A stretch of 64,000 nucleotides of DNA from Fragilaria crotonensis. Its lineage: Eukaryota; Bacillariophyta; Fragilariophyceae; Fragilariales; Fragilariaceae. Positions 1-11,305 of this stretch are shown piece after piece (the stretch's first letter is position 1; each line of letters opens with the position of its first letter). The notes under the pieces are model-generated. The model searched no databases, was not told the origin of the DNA, and saw only the letters and a list, made by a program, of their open reading frames with translations. The DNA is taken from positions 124,001 to 188,000 of the forward strand of contig JAKSYS010000004.1 in assembly GCA_022925895.1 (NCBI GenBank), given 5' to 3'. Made by a program: the position numbers and the translations under genes.

Positions 1-17
1 TTGCTTCCAGTTCCTAT

Positions 18-2716
18 TTGCATGCCATGAAAGCAGAGTGGTTTTGGCTGTTTGATCGCATTGCAGAACTTCAACATGTCACAGTTCCAAAACGTCAGAA
101 TTCAAATCATTTGATCAATCCCTGTTATGAAAGTCTGAAGTGTGAACTTAAGACTTTCACATGGCCCACATTCCCAATACCGTCCAATGCAGCAGAGGAA
201 GACTGTGTTACGTCACAGGACGGCAGTGTTACCTTGGAGGATGTTTCTTCCATGGAGGATGTTTTGCCAAATGCCGATGAAAGGAGCTTGCCATCAGAGG
301 AGGATGTTGCCAAATTGAAACCGTCTGGATCTGCTGATGCACCTGAAGAACAAGACGAAGATATCGTTCTCAAAGAGGACTGGAATGATCCCACTATGCT
401 TCCACAAGCAAGCAAGGTTTGGAAAGATGGGCGTCCTCATTTTAAGTATGGTTATGGAGAAATTTATGTACCAGATGAGTTCCCGAAATTACCTTTTGGA
501 GAAAGTAGGTAGAAAAGATTTGTATCAAACAATGAAGTTGAGAACTTTAGAAAAAAGTGGCGCAGCAAAGGAGATGATGAGGAAGATTGACCGGTGCTTC
601 TTAGGGATGAAGCAGCAATGAACAAATTTGTTGAGGACAGATTTTTGTTCTGGGGTTGGAGCTCTACCAAAGATCACCTGAAGGACCTGGAAAGGAAGCG
701 TGCCGAGATGCGAAGAAAAATTGATGGATGCAAGAAGAAAAAGACCAAGGATGACTACAGAGAGCAGTACACGAGAGAAATAAAATTTATGAAGAAGGAA
801 AGGAAGAAGTACAAAAGGGCATTTGAATTGGAATGGACATTTGGCACTGCCGCCATGGTGCATGGCCTCAAGTACAACCCACGTGAAGATACCTTTGTTG
901 CACTTTTGGTTTACAATGTTAAGACAAAAGAAGGGAAGTTGGAAAAGAAGGAAGAAAAAATTGCTGTTTCCAATGACTGGATCAAGGATGCCAAGTATGA
1001 AAAAGGGGTGATCCAACATGTCATAAATCTTGGAAACACGGATGCATTTGTCCCTGTTCCTGAAGGGGAAACAATCCTCATTCAAACTAAAAAGGTCCAT
1101 AAGCTGCGATACGTTCATCCACACACAGCGTGGGTGCCTGATCCTCACGCCAAAAGGTCCTTAAGGAGCAACAGTGACTCACCAGGGGGTAAAAGAATGA
1201 AGGAGGTACCTGTATCCGGGTGCTGGGAGGTCATCTTTCATGGAGAAACACAACCCATTCAAACTGATGAAGACTTTGTGAAACAATTTAAGAATGGATT
1301 CTTGGAGGAGGTCAAGCGTCTCAGGTGTGGATTTGTCGACATACCAGTGGGCGATTTCAAAGAATCACATTTGCATGAACATCCCAAGCTGCTGGTTCCG
1401 GAAGCACCCCATGTGCACTTTGTACAATCAGAGGGTGAAGATCTTTGTGTTTCAAAGTCATTGGTCAGTGCCTTATATGCAATTGGCTTTGATAATGCAG
1501 CCGAATCCATTAACCAGTATTGTGAAAGTCAGTTAAGGGGAGGTACCACCTAAAAACTACTTAGAACCAATAATTTTGCTTAGAACAAATAACGCGCTAA
1601 TTTCCGTTCCTCCTACATGAAAGTTAATCAAATTGTTGTTTTCAAACAATGTTCGTACGAGACTCTCGTTCCTCTATTCATTCTACATTGATCATGTACT
1701 TGTCGGAAAGTGTGTTTCCCTGGACCGTCGCTCAATATTTCACACCGTATTTTGGCACTTCAGGTCAAAAGTTGCTCAAAATATTTGCACATCGAGGTGG
1801 GCCTCCCATTTAATGCTCTCCATTTTGACGCTGTATATTTTTTATCCTTGCTATTTTTATAGAAACGCCTGCCACATGATACAGCGCCACGAATTTCTAC
1901 TGGTCCGCAGGGTTGGTACAAGCCATGCGTAAAAAGCAGCGTACCAGTAGTCCAAGGATAGGCATGATTTTGGGCGAACGTGTGAAAAAAATTACGCGCA
2001 CACATATAAATTGTTTTTCATGCATGTATGAATTTTAATGTTTCGCTTTGAACCAATAATCCCAAAACGAGGCAATCAAATCGTTTGATACCTCGATGAA
2101 TATCGCACCCAGTACAAGATTGATTCAATTGTAGGATAAACAAAAACACGAAGAAGAATTCTTGACAGAATGTTGATGGGGTGTGAAGCTTTTCGGAACA
2201 AATAAATTGAGTCGAAACATGCGTTAAATTATTGGTTCTAAGTAGTTTTTAGGTGGTACTGTGGATGCCATTCGAAAGGTGGGACAGTTTGCTGAAACTC
2301 AGCTGCCTACGTGGATCACCAGCAGAAAAGTTCTGAAGAGACCACACATGTTTGATTGGCAACTCCTTCAAGAACAAATGAAGGACACAATGGTATTGGC
2401 AGTGCTCAACAAATCCGATGGAAATGGTTCACATGCAGTTACAATTCACGGTGGGTATGTGTATGATGCAAATGAAGTGGTTGCAATTCCTCTGTGCAAG
2501 GAGGCCTTGGATTATTGCTGCTCAACCTCAACTGTGAAGAATGAGTTTGTGAGCTTTCGCAAGGCAACCCTCTTTTCTTATGATGGCCCAGACATCAACA
2601 GGAAGGCAAGTTTTACCCTTTGGGTTGATTCAAACAAGCGAAAGCGAGACGATGGTGATGGTCCAAAGATTGTGAGGGCTCGAACAGAGACAATGGTGAT
2701 GGTCCAAAGATTGTGA
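18..2716 (+). pseudogene. Papain-fold cysteine peptidase-like transposon gene, interrupted
   Basis: The coding pieces are 18-512, 594-1553 and about 2256-2716. A Lys-rich coiled stretch (about 660-820) precedes a domain with the look of a papain-fold (OTU/C39-like) peptidase: a candidate nucleophile in EDLCVSKSL (near 1440) and a candidate His in GSHAVTIHGG followed by YDANE (near 2430-2475). This fold assignment rests on motif spacing only. Damage: a frame break near 505-515, an in-frame TGA near 586-588, and a 709-bp TIR element at 1547-2255. Without that element the frame runs straight on through ..LRGGTVDAIRK. A short direct repeat of about 36 bp sits near the 3' end (2650-2716). The upstream start may lie outside the window. 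Confidence 0.5.
1547..2255. mobile_element. 709-bp TIR element (MITE-like) inserted in a coding frame
   Basis: Perfect 30-bp terminal inverted repeats begin CACCTAAAAACTACTTAG at 1547 and end with the complement at 2255. The flanks carry GTAC on both sides (1543-1546 and 2256-2259). Two readings are possible: a 4-bp GTAC target duplication, or a TA duplication of Tc1/mariner style with the TIR one base longer (CCACC). Removing the element plus one GTAC restores the peptidase frame exactly. No transposase is encoded inside (ORFs of at most 99 codons without recognisable motifs), so it is non-autonomous. The interior is A/T-rich, with partial repeats of the TIR motif (AGAACAAATAA near 1581, GGAACAAATAAATT near 2195). 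Confidence 0.85.
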
Positions 2717-2761
2717 AGGCTCCAACATGTTTTCTTTAGGTACTTTGATGCAACAAGCTAG

Positions 2762-5703
2762 CTATGCGAATTTGGATGCCCACTCTGTATATGGTTTTGT
2801 CTCGAGAACTGTGGAAGTGTTGTGTGAGATGGATATAACAAAACAGGGGGCCACAACAGTGTTTCCAGAGACCAGGTGGTATGTTGGAGACCACTTCCAC
2901 TCCCTCAACAGGGTTGACTCGTGTTCTTTAATTTCTTCTGTTGTGGATTGAACAACCAGTTGGTATTTCTCATCTGGATCCTCGGGTGAGTCAACAACAA
3001 CCACAAGAGCTAAACGACAGGGAAACTTCCCATGTTCCCCAAAGTCAATTATCACCCAGTCATGGATGGGACCATCTGACTGATAGCAGGGATGACATCG
3101 AAAGGTATGGACATCTCGTTTGTATTCAGTACAAAAGGTAATTGAGTCGGATTCTTTAAAGGAATCAAAAAGAAACTCAATCAACATGAGGGGAAGAGTA
3201 AGTAAATCACAGTGAGTTCTGGTGTCCCATTCAATTTTGTACTGAAGTTGTTTACTCGATTTGACTTGACAAACACAGCCAAATGTTGCTTGTCCCGTGC
3301 TCTGAAAGATTCCATTCCTGGTTATTTCATCACCATGGTGGCTGTGAGGTAGGTCATCATCACAATCTGGTTGCTCCCATATGCGTGTGTGTATGGTGTC
3401 GATCATGAAGGAGTACATTAAACGTTGGGCTGCCTGAAGTTCATATGCAGAACCCTCAATTTGCTTCTGTGCCTGTCTCCCAGGGCGCTTTGCAGCAGGA
3501 ATTAGAGGTGATTCTGGACGCTGTGCACAAAAGTTCACTGGAGAGCCAAACCGAGACATATCATCCACAATGTGTAGCAACTCATGGAACTTTGGAAACT
3601 TCCATGCATCCTCGGCATTGCTTTTCTGTCCTTCCTTCCTTATGATGGTTCCCTTTTTCTTGCCCTTTTTCTTATCATCCTCCTTTCCCTCAACTTTCAA
3701 GGGAATGGACTGTTTGCACATATCCATGAAATTGCAAATGGAATCCTGATGTTTCTTCATTTCATTGGCAACATGTGCTGGATTCGTAGTTTCCCAGTAA
3801 TGACTCTGGTTTAGCCAAGCATCGAAACAAAGTAGAGATTCAAGTACTTCGAGGACCTCAGGAACCTTCTTATTTGTTCTTTTCTCAAGACATGATTGGA
3901 TCATTTGCCATCCTGCTTCATATTGGAAGAGGATGACAAACAAAAAAACGAGGCCAACGCGTTCTGATGCAGTTATCTTTGTCAAATTCGTGACCCCATT
4001 GCTGAAATCTGTTGATGGATACTCCTTTCGGTAGGTTTGGCGATGAGACTTGTGAAATGCTACCGCAAGGTCATCAAAGGCAGCCTTCTTGGATGCTGGA
4101 AGACTGTCAATATAAGTTTTGTTACTTTCAATGACACCTTTCGAAATGCATGCATTGTCTCCACAGGAGTGGCCCCAAAGATTCCACGCTCAGGGTCCGC
4201 AAAGGCAATGCGTTCAAATGCATTTTCAAGTTTATGTTGAGACCATCGTTTCCGGAGATCATCATCATTACTCCTGGCAATGACACCCATATCAGAGGCT
4301 ACCAGGTATTTGCAATGGACATCACAGTTCTTCAGATCATCATAATTGACATCACAGCACCGATGAGGGCGTTGGATTCCACTGGTGTGAACACCATACC
4401 GACCACACAGCATGTCTCCTTCTTGCATATCTTGAATGATGAACAACACACATGTGACAATGTCGACACAGATTCTACCCTTGGGACCGATTGGCAAATG
4501 AACACCACACAGTTGTGGTGCACATTTCCGAAAGGACTCCAAAACAGCATCCAGCTCCTTATGATAGATACGAATGGCATCACCCATACGAAGTGTTTGC
4601 TTCTGAGCTGATGATGACTTCCTCTTGGGGAGAAAGCCATGATAGCCCCACGCCTTGATACTCCTTCTGAATTTTTCAGTAAAAATGGCTGGAGTGAACA
4701 TGTAGGGTTTAAGTGAAAAGCGATCATTCCCTGTTACAGAGGTACGATCAATCCATTGGATGATTGGAACAAACAATTGCTTCTGAGGATCTGTGATTAA
4801 TCGATCATACGCCTTGCGATAGACACTCCCGGACAGTGCCTCACCCAAAACATTGCTGCCTTTCAATTTGTGGTAGGGCTTCAGGGGATCATTGATATCG
4901 ATTGCTAGGTTTTCTGCAGTCATAATGCTTGGATTTTGCAGCAAACTTAGCAACTGTGAAGCGAAGTGAAAACATATCACATCAGATGGAGAGCCATGAT
5001 GTACATCCTCTCTTCGTACAAAGGGAAGGAGTCTTTTCCCATTACGAACTGAGTTGATTAGGGCATCAACATTCTTGGCGCGAGAGAGTCCACCCACTGG
5101 GTTGTAAGAATAATTATCAGCAGATGCAGAGCGTGCCCACTCCAGAACTTCACCAAAAGTGTAGTCCGGTGCATTGGCATGGTCCAGGATCTTGAGGAGA
5201 GAAACAGTCCACTTCTGATCAGTAGTATACATGAAGTTGGAACGAAATGATGGGGCTTCCACATCTTCATCAAGTGCAGAATTTGTACAGGTAAGAATGT
5301 TTGGGTCATCACTTAACACGGACAAATCATCACTTTTGTTGCAGTCCTCAATATCCTCACAAGATGTGCTTTCAACTCCCACACCATTGCCAGCTGGAGA
5401 CTGCAGAAGATTCTCTTTGCCAACAAAATCCATGTGGGGATCATTCACCAAATGTTGCCTTAAAAGGGCAGGCCTCTTGTTACTTGTGCATATGACATTC
5501 CCATCCTCATGAAGACGGCGACGGTGTGAAACAGAAGCACCATGTGTTGCTGCAAGGTGCAATTTCTTCACAATGAAATTATAGCACCCGATGTTTCTAT
5601 CAATATGCTGTGTATATGCTGCTCGATTGGAAAATGGTTTCTTGTTGAACTTCAGGCAGAAGGGGTTTTGACAGAAGAGCAGGGGTGCCTTTGAGGACAA
5701 CAT
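2762..5703 (-). pseudogene. Plavaka/CACTA-type DDE transposase, one frame break
   Basis: Two minus-strand open stretches (5703-4060 and 3985-2762) make one transposase of roughly 980 residues. The start has a short zinc-finger-like Cys/His group (CQNPFC..H..C, residues 11-40). The catalytic core shows VDIVTCVLFIIQD, LCGRYGVHTSG, CC and FGATPVETMHAF, the blocks typical of Plavaka/CACTA transposases with the final Glu in ETMHAF. The second piece continues with HELLHIVDDMSRFGSP, RPESPLIPAAKRPG and YELQAAQRL, the usual C-terminal signature. The pieces are in different frames: one A appears to be missing from a short A-run near 4144 (CGAAAGG). After that point the other frame stays open through 3985, so one single-base break accounts for the split. 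Confidence 0.8.
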
Positions 5704-5988
5704 TTTGAAGAGAAGGTTTTGAAGAGGGCGAGTGAGGTGAAAATGAGATGTCCAAAGATGAAAGGCACAGATTCACTGCGCACCAGCATAGAATTTCGGG
5801 AAAGCATGCATTCAAATTGTACATGTACATTTGGTACAGTTTTGGTGTATGTAAAAAATGAAGGGGGTGTGGTATGAATTCAAAATTCGAAAACCCTGGT
5901 GCATGAATGTAGAACCCACCTACCAACTTGGTACTTGGTATGAAATTCAAATGGTGGCAAAAAGACTATCCCACAAACAGGATTTTCA

Positions 5989-7551
5989 GTGTTCAAAATT
6001 TGGCGCACAATCGGAAAGTTTTTCCAACAACAAGCAAGCACAAATACAACAATGGCAGCAATGACACAGGAAACAGCTGCAGGCATGACTGCCTTAAAGC
6101 CCAGCTCTAGGAAACAAAGGAGAGACTTCATAAAAGGCATGCAACCAGTGACCACAGATCCCGATGATCTGATTCAAAGCGATGAGGAGGAGGAGGTGGT
6201 GCCACCAAAAATGGATACAAAACAAGGACAGAAGCATGCATACGGAAATCCACCATCCCTACCTTCAACTATTAAAGTGGGGACATCAAGTGACAGCCAG
6301 CTTACATCATCGGTTCCAGGGCTAAGCAGCTTAATGGACATGAGCATGACGGAAATTTTGGAAGAGAATCAAATCAGTATCATCAAGACTTGCATAAAAA
6401 AACACGTGTTCTCTATTTGGAAGTTCTATCAAAAAGACTATCATTCTCATTTCAGTGCAGATGAGAAAACACTTTGTGGCTTTATCATGAAGCACACAAA
6501 CATTCGAGGAACCCAAAACTGGTGGCTTGGGATGCGGAGAATAGTTGTAAAAACACACACTGATCTTCGGAACAATGCAATAAAAAACATGCAAATGAAA
6601 TTCAAAGGTGAGGAATTGAAGTGAATGTACTTTGCCAAGTCCCGAGCATACTCACACCCACTTGCTTTCAACATCAAACACCTTGCATCCAGAGGGATTC
6701 ACTTCCCATTCAGGAACATATGGACACAGCCTGTACAGTGGATGCGAGGATGAAACCAGTTACCTCCTCAAGATGAGGGATAACATCTGCTACTATGCCC
6801 AAATCATAGACACCTACGCCCCATGCATTGTCGGCAGCAGCAAGTGGAATAACACTATCAACATGGAGAACCACTGTGCAACAACTGACAGGAAAGTATG
6901 GAGCAAGAAAATCCTGTCCATAAGTGATGAAGCATTCATTTTGCTGTGCCTGATCAACTATGGGAAGAGGTGGTTTGCCGAATTAGTTAAAACAGAAAAA
7001 TGGTAAGTTTATCCAAATGGTTTGTCACAAACAAACAACAAGGAACTGACTTGTTTTGTTTGTCACTTGTTGATAACAGCAAATTGGTACATGGACAGAT
7101 GAGGACAACAAAAACCTACCCGTAAGTTACACTATGATAAATCAAACGAATAAACCACATTCTAAATTCTGACCTATCTTTGCAATGCCATGTTCCGCAG
7201 CCACCACTTTACACATTCTCCAGGAACAAGGGTGCTCATGATAATGGGGGAGGCTGTGGTTGGTCACAGGCTGGAATGAGGAAATACGATGAATTATACA
7301 TGGCCATCAAGAATGATAGAAAGAAATCAGCGACCCCAACATTCAACCAGGAACTACTAAAAATGTTTCTGTCCAGAAGGAAAAAGGAGTCTGGCCGGGG
7401 GGTCAGGAAACAATTTGATGACAGGGGTAAGAAACGCCCACACAAGTGCATGGATGTATTTGACGAGGACTCTGATGAGGAGGATGATAACTACTCCAGG
7501 CATCTTGCTTCTGAACTTGTCTACAGTGAAGTGAAAGTGGAGGCAGTTTAG
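5989..7551 (+). pseudogene. Third gene of the transposon, function unknown, with two introns
   Basis: Open pieces at 5989-6624, 6632-7002, 7080-7121 and 7201-7551 look like one gene. Two short GT-AG introns fit well: 7003-7079 (GTAAGT..ACAG) and 7122-7200 (GTAAGT..CGCAG). The product starts Ser/Lys-rich (ATG at 5989 or 6052), has an acidic patch (DEEEEVV), then a conserved-looking region (..WWLGMRRIV.., ..GKRWFAEL..), and ends Lys/Arg-rich with an acidic tail (DEDSDEEDD). I do not recognise a domain; a DNA-binding accessory role is only a guess. Breaks: a TGA at 6622-6624, a shift near 6745, and a phase mismatch of one base across the first intron. Confidence 0.5.
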
Positions 7552-8506
7552 AATAGATCAGACACTTAGTAATGAATAGTAGAATGCTTCATCAAAGCCA
7601 CACAAATAGGCACATGAAAATGAATCTCCAACAAAAGTTAAAATGAGCGACAACTACATCAATTATATGAACTATGTCAGCTCAGAACTACTGTTGTGAT
7701 TACTTCATACACACTACACAGCAAACTTCTTCTTTTCGAATATCAAATTCAGGAATTGCAATTCATGATCACAAATGAAGAAGTGGTATAGTTCATATAT
7801 TTTGAGTCCAAGAGCTCAGGAATTCCACACTTACACTAGTAAAAATGAGTCAGCAAAATTCAGGATTTGAAATTTCTGAGCTCAGGAATGCAAGGTATGA
7901 GCTCCTATGCAAGAGATGAAAAAGTTCAGGAAGAATAAATTTTGGAGTTCAGGAATACGAGGAAACCCACTTCATACACATGATGTACAAGCGCTTTAGT
8001 CCTAAGTTTTTACCTGTATTTTAGGTAAAAATTATGAACAAAAAATTATCATATCAAAGATAATTGGTTTTTCATATCAAAGAGCCGACTTGGTTTTGGC
8101 ACCCTTAGATGTAGGGTGACTAGCACCCCTGAACCCCGCCCGCCAAGTAATCTGGGGGCGGGAAACACCAATGGAACTAGGGTTCCATGGGAGCTTTCCT
8201 AACTTAGAAATTCCGTTCTACAGCCATCTCATAATCTACCATAGTATAGTTGCATGCACTGGTGCCGATCGGCAGTAGTGCAACCAAATACAGTCGTAAT
8301 AACGTACTGTGAATTGGTAAGTCTGACTGATGTCAGGCCCCCCCCCAGACATTCGGAGACCCAGACGTACAGCTCCCTATCTCTGATAGGGCCTCGTAAC
8401 TTTTTGTCGTCTTTTTTGTCGAACGAGTTTTCCGACTGGGGATAATAGTCCAATCATTTATGATCTCTCATCACAAAATGACCAGAATGCCAAATTCTGT
8501 AATACC
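7552..8506. other. Gene-poor stretch beyond the transposon genes
   Basis: This A/T-rich interval holds the subterminal repeats and, at 8007-8031, a perfect 9-bp hairpin (TTTTTACCT, 7-base loop, AGGTAAAAA). A G/C-rich patch at 8129-8165 (CCCGCCCGCC..GGGGGCGGG) can also fold back. No gene was recognised; the last 250 bases may be the promoter of the DnaJ gene. Confidence 0.5.
7748..7957. repeat. Subterminal repeats, six copies of TTCAGGAAT-like motif
   Basis: Variants of (T/C)TCAGGA(A/T) start near 7748, 7815, 7859, 7881, 7925 and 7948, at irregular spacing in an A/T-rich stretch just past the third transposon gene. Clusters of short motifs near an element end are typical transposase-binding regions in CACTA-like elements. 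That role is inferred from position and repetition. Confidence 0.5.
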
Positions 8507-9843
8507 TTGGCTCTTGCTGACCCTACATACCTGGTAGTCTGCTTGCAAGTAGTCGCTGCCTCGGTGGAAGGAAACGAGGACTTGTACCAAATCTTGGGAG
8601 TCACCAAGACTGCCACGACCAAGGAAATCAAGTCAGCGTATCGTAAGAAAGCGCTCGCTACACATCCGGACAAGAACAAGGGTGTCCCCCGGAAGAAGCA
8701 GCGTATGCCTTTCACAAGGTTGTGCACGCCTTTGAAATTCTGAGCGACGACACGTCACGACAATCCTATGACAGCACCGGCGATGCTAGAGGGCCACAGC
8801 AACAATCAGATGGTGAGGGTGGCGGGCAGAGACAATGGGGAGGGTTTCAGTTTCGAGAACAACACTCTTACTGGTACGACGATGGCTATGGGTTCCAACA
8901 ACCACTCAAGAATAGCTTTGAAGTGAAGGAGGCCATGTCTCGTGTGATGCATGTGGTGAGCTTTGAACAACTCAAAACAATCATGCTTGATGACAATGAC
9001 AAGTTAGAGCGCAATCTGTTGATGGTTTTTGTCACTCCCCTTACGGTTGAAACAATCTGCGATGATCAATTGCTGTTTCCGTATCCCTTTGCTGCCATGT
9101 CGACACAAGGGATTTGGTGGGAAGACTTGATACAGACAGTCAAAGTTCGATATTATCGTGAAAATGAGCTCACAAAAGTGTTTGGCATCCCTCATGGCGA
9201 CGATCTCCATGCTTCAATCACTGTGTTTGGCAAACGCGGCCAATCATTGGATCCCACAACTGCCACGGCCCTGGAACGTATCCAGACCCGTAATCGACAA
9301 GAATTGGAATCTTGGATCTGGCACCGCCTTCGTGTTCCGATATGGTTCGTCAACCAGCACACGCACGCGGTGGAAATCTTTTGGGTGCACGACCGTTCGG
9401 CCGAAATCACCTTGACAGTCCAACCGGGAGAGCGGGTGTCGCACACTACCATGCTGTCGCACGAATGGTGGGTCCGTGACAGTCGCGTCGACGCCTTATC
9501 GAATTCACCGCGACGGAATAAGCTGACGAAGAATTCATTGTTGGGGATTTGGAAGATTGTTTCAGACGAAGAAGGACAAGAGATTGTCATTCGGAGCAAG
9601 GCGTGTGTCGACATGTCCGGTCATTGTGAGTGGTGGGAAACAACATCGGGAAAGTGTACCAATAATCCTATATTCATGTCAAGCCAATGTCGCAAGACGT
9701 GCAAATTATGCGTGGACGAAGACGACGAGACTGTCAATGAGACTACAGCAGGCAGGACGGGACCTGCGTCAGAAGACGGCGACGCTGACCAACCTGTTAG
9801 TACTGGCGACAATCCTGAGGGAGGGAAAGAAGACGAACTTTAG
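8507..9843 (+). CDS. ER-type DnaJ protein with ShK domain and KEDEL tail, one frame break
   Basis: A J domain (DLYQILGV.., HPD at about 8664-8672, then HAFEILSD) is followed by a long middle part. One block there ([24 protein letters not shown]) recalls a VHL-beta-like fold. A six-Cys ShK domain follows ([19 protein letters not shown], about 9603-9711), then an acidic linker and a final KEDEL, an ER-retention type signal. The likely role is a luminal HSP70 co-chaperone. The J domain is split: 8507-8743 and 8722-9843 are in different frames, with a C run at 8686-8690 that looks one C short. The N-terminus is uncertain: the frame used here (MALADPTY..) has a modest hydrophobic stretch, while a better signal peptide ([11 protein letters not shown], near 8487) lies in another frame. 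The acidic tail and KEDEL are repeated at 12870-12980. Confidence 0.75.
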
Positions 9844-11185
9844 CCCCTCCTACTTGCAGCTGTTGCTTCCAAGTTCTAGTTTGCGATCTTTGGCTCCAAA
9901 AATGTCTTCCATTTGCTATCGCTTTGAATTCGAACCGGAAACGTCGATTCTAATTGTTGGCCATATGCCTCGTGATGATCTCTGGAGAACGCCCGAGTAT
10001 GGAGCGCGTCGGACAAACTGCGAAAAGTCGCGTGACATGGCGATACTTGTGGTGGTACATGCGAGTGGACATTCTCGGTATTCCAAGGTAGGCAAGGCTT
10101 TCGCCTCGGACCATAAGAAAAATTTGCTAGATTGCCTACACCATGGTGACGTCCGGGCCTGACCCCTTGGCCTGCCCCTCCTCTTCAGGTCCGATCTCAT
10201 TATCGTCTTCGAAAATGGCACAGCTGGTATCCTCGGTCTCCTCGGCATTTTGATTTTCTGCCAATTGAGTATGCTCGGCGTCGTCTCCCTTGCTGTCATC
10301 ACCAACGATGTACCCCGAGGCCGTATACTCATCAAACGCCTTACCCATGTACGTAGCATTCCAAATCAGAAATGAAGCAACTGCCATTCCCACCAAGGAT
10401 CCATTGGCCACCAAGGTCGATGCCGAATTCGTCACGACGCTGCCCAAGGCCTTACTACCACGAGCGCCAAGGACATCAATCCAGGACTTTGCCTTGTACC
10501 GGACTGCGGGGCTTGTCGGTTGATACAGGATTTCCTTGGTGGGGTTGTTCAGGGCATATGAACAGGCTTTTAACATCATCATGGCTGAAAAGACGACGTA
10601 GAGAGTCGGAGTTATGCGGACAAAGATGATGATCGCCAACAAGAGAGAAGGAAACAGAAGGAGCGTCAGTCTAAGACCGAAGTAACGAATGATGGCACTG
10701 GTTGCAAACAAGTACAAGAACAACGAGAGGGAATTTGTCGCCTGGCCAAAGATACCCATGAACGCTGTGAATGCTTCTGTTGCGCCAGTTGACATGCCAA
10801 GCACTCCATCTTCAGTATCGTAACAACTCATACCGATCTCGCAGGGATGTAGTTCAGCGAAATAATCACGAGCCAGAACCTTCTTGGTGAAGTCTATGAT
10901 TGTGCCTTCCACCATGAGCAAGCAGGAAACGGCAAAGATCCCCTTGATATAGATGTGTTTCGCAAAAAGCTGCAACCCCTCCAACACACTTGCCTTGGGT
11001 TTGTTGCTCTTTACCACAACTGGAGCGCCATTGTTCTCCTGAACTCCGTAGATGCGAATGTACGTGAACATGGTGCATTGGAGCAGCAGCATCGTCAGGG
11101 CGGCCACGAGGTAAATGTTGGCGCCTCCAAGCACAGACGTATACTGCCTGACGAACGTAGGGCCAATTATACTGCCAACTTGAGT
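9744..11185. repeat. Direct repeat copy 1: DnaJ tail plus transporter 3' part
   Basis: This block matches 12870-14336 closely, apart from small indels, including a 12-base stretch present near 13567 but absent here. It begins in the 3' end of the DnaJ gene and ends inside the transporter gene, where likeness stops at about AACTTGAG (11185). The copies lie in the same direction, about 3.1 kb apart. Confidence 0.85.
10136..11185 (-). pseudogene. Nucleotide (ATP/ADP-type) transporter, 5'-truncated copy
   Basis: The frame 11134-10136 matches the C-terminal two thirds of the bacterial/plastid-type nucleotide transporter family (TLC, ADP/ATP exchange), with the signature [13 protein letters not shown] and [19 protein letters not shown]. 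Such NTT proteins exchange nucleotides across plastid or surface membranes in algae. Several membrane segments are visible (..[17 protein letters not shown]..). The first part of the gene is missing: likeness to the second copy stops at 11185, where unrelated repeat-gene DNA begins. Compared with the other copy, four residues (AFSD) are absent near 10430. The end is acidic and hydrophilic. It is convergent with the DnaJ gene, about 290 bp away. Confidence 0.8.
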
Positions 11186-11305
11186 GATTACCTTGCAGGT
11201 ACGTGGTAGTAAACCAGACTACTATGTCATAGAAAATGCATTCCTTACTACAAATAAGCTTATTTACGTTGTCACCCTCTTTTACCCAACTCATGCCCAA
11301 CGACA

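Larger units (their letters stand above)
1..7960. mobile_element. Plavaka/CACTA-like DNA transposon, left end outside window
   Basis: Three genes of one cut-and-paste element appear to lie here: a papain-like peptidase gene (+), a DDE transposase (-) and a third gene of unknown role (+). The transposase matches the Plavaka/CACTA branch by its conserved blocks, and a cluster of short subterminal repeats (7748-7957) suits an element end. The left end is outside the window and I found no terminal inverted repeat or target duplication on the right, so both limits are estimates. Each gene has at least one frame break, so this copy is probably inactive. Grouping the three genes in one element is inference from their adjacency. 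Confidence 0.6.

Noticed and set aside
525-1148. Minus-strand 207-codon ORF
   Set aside because: Shadow of the better supported plus-strand peptidase gene; no domain.
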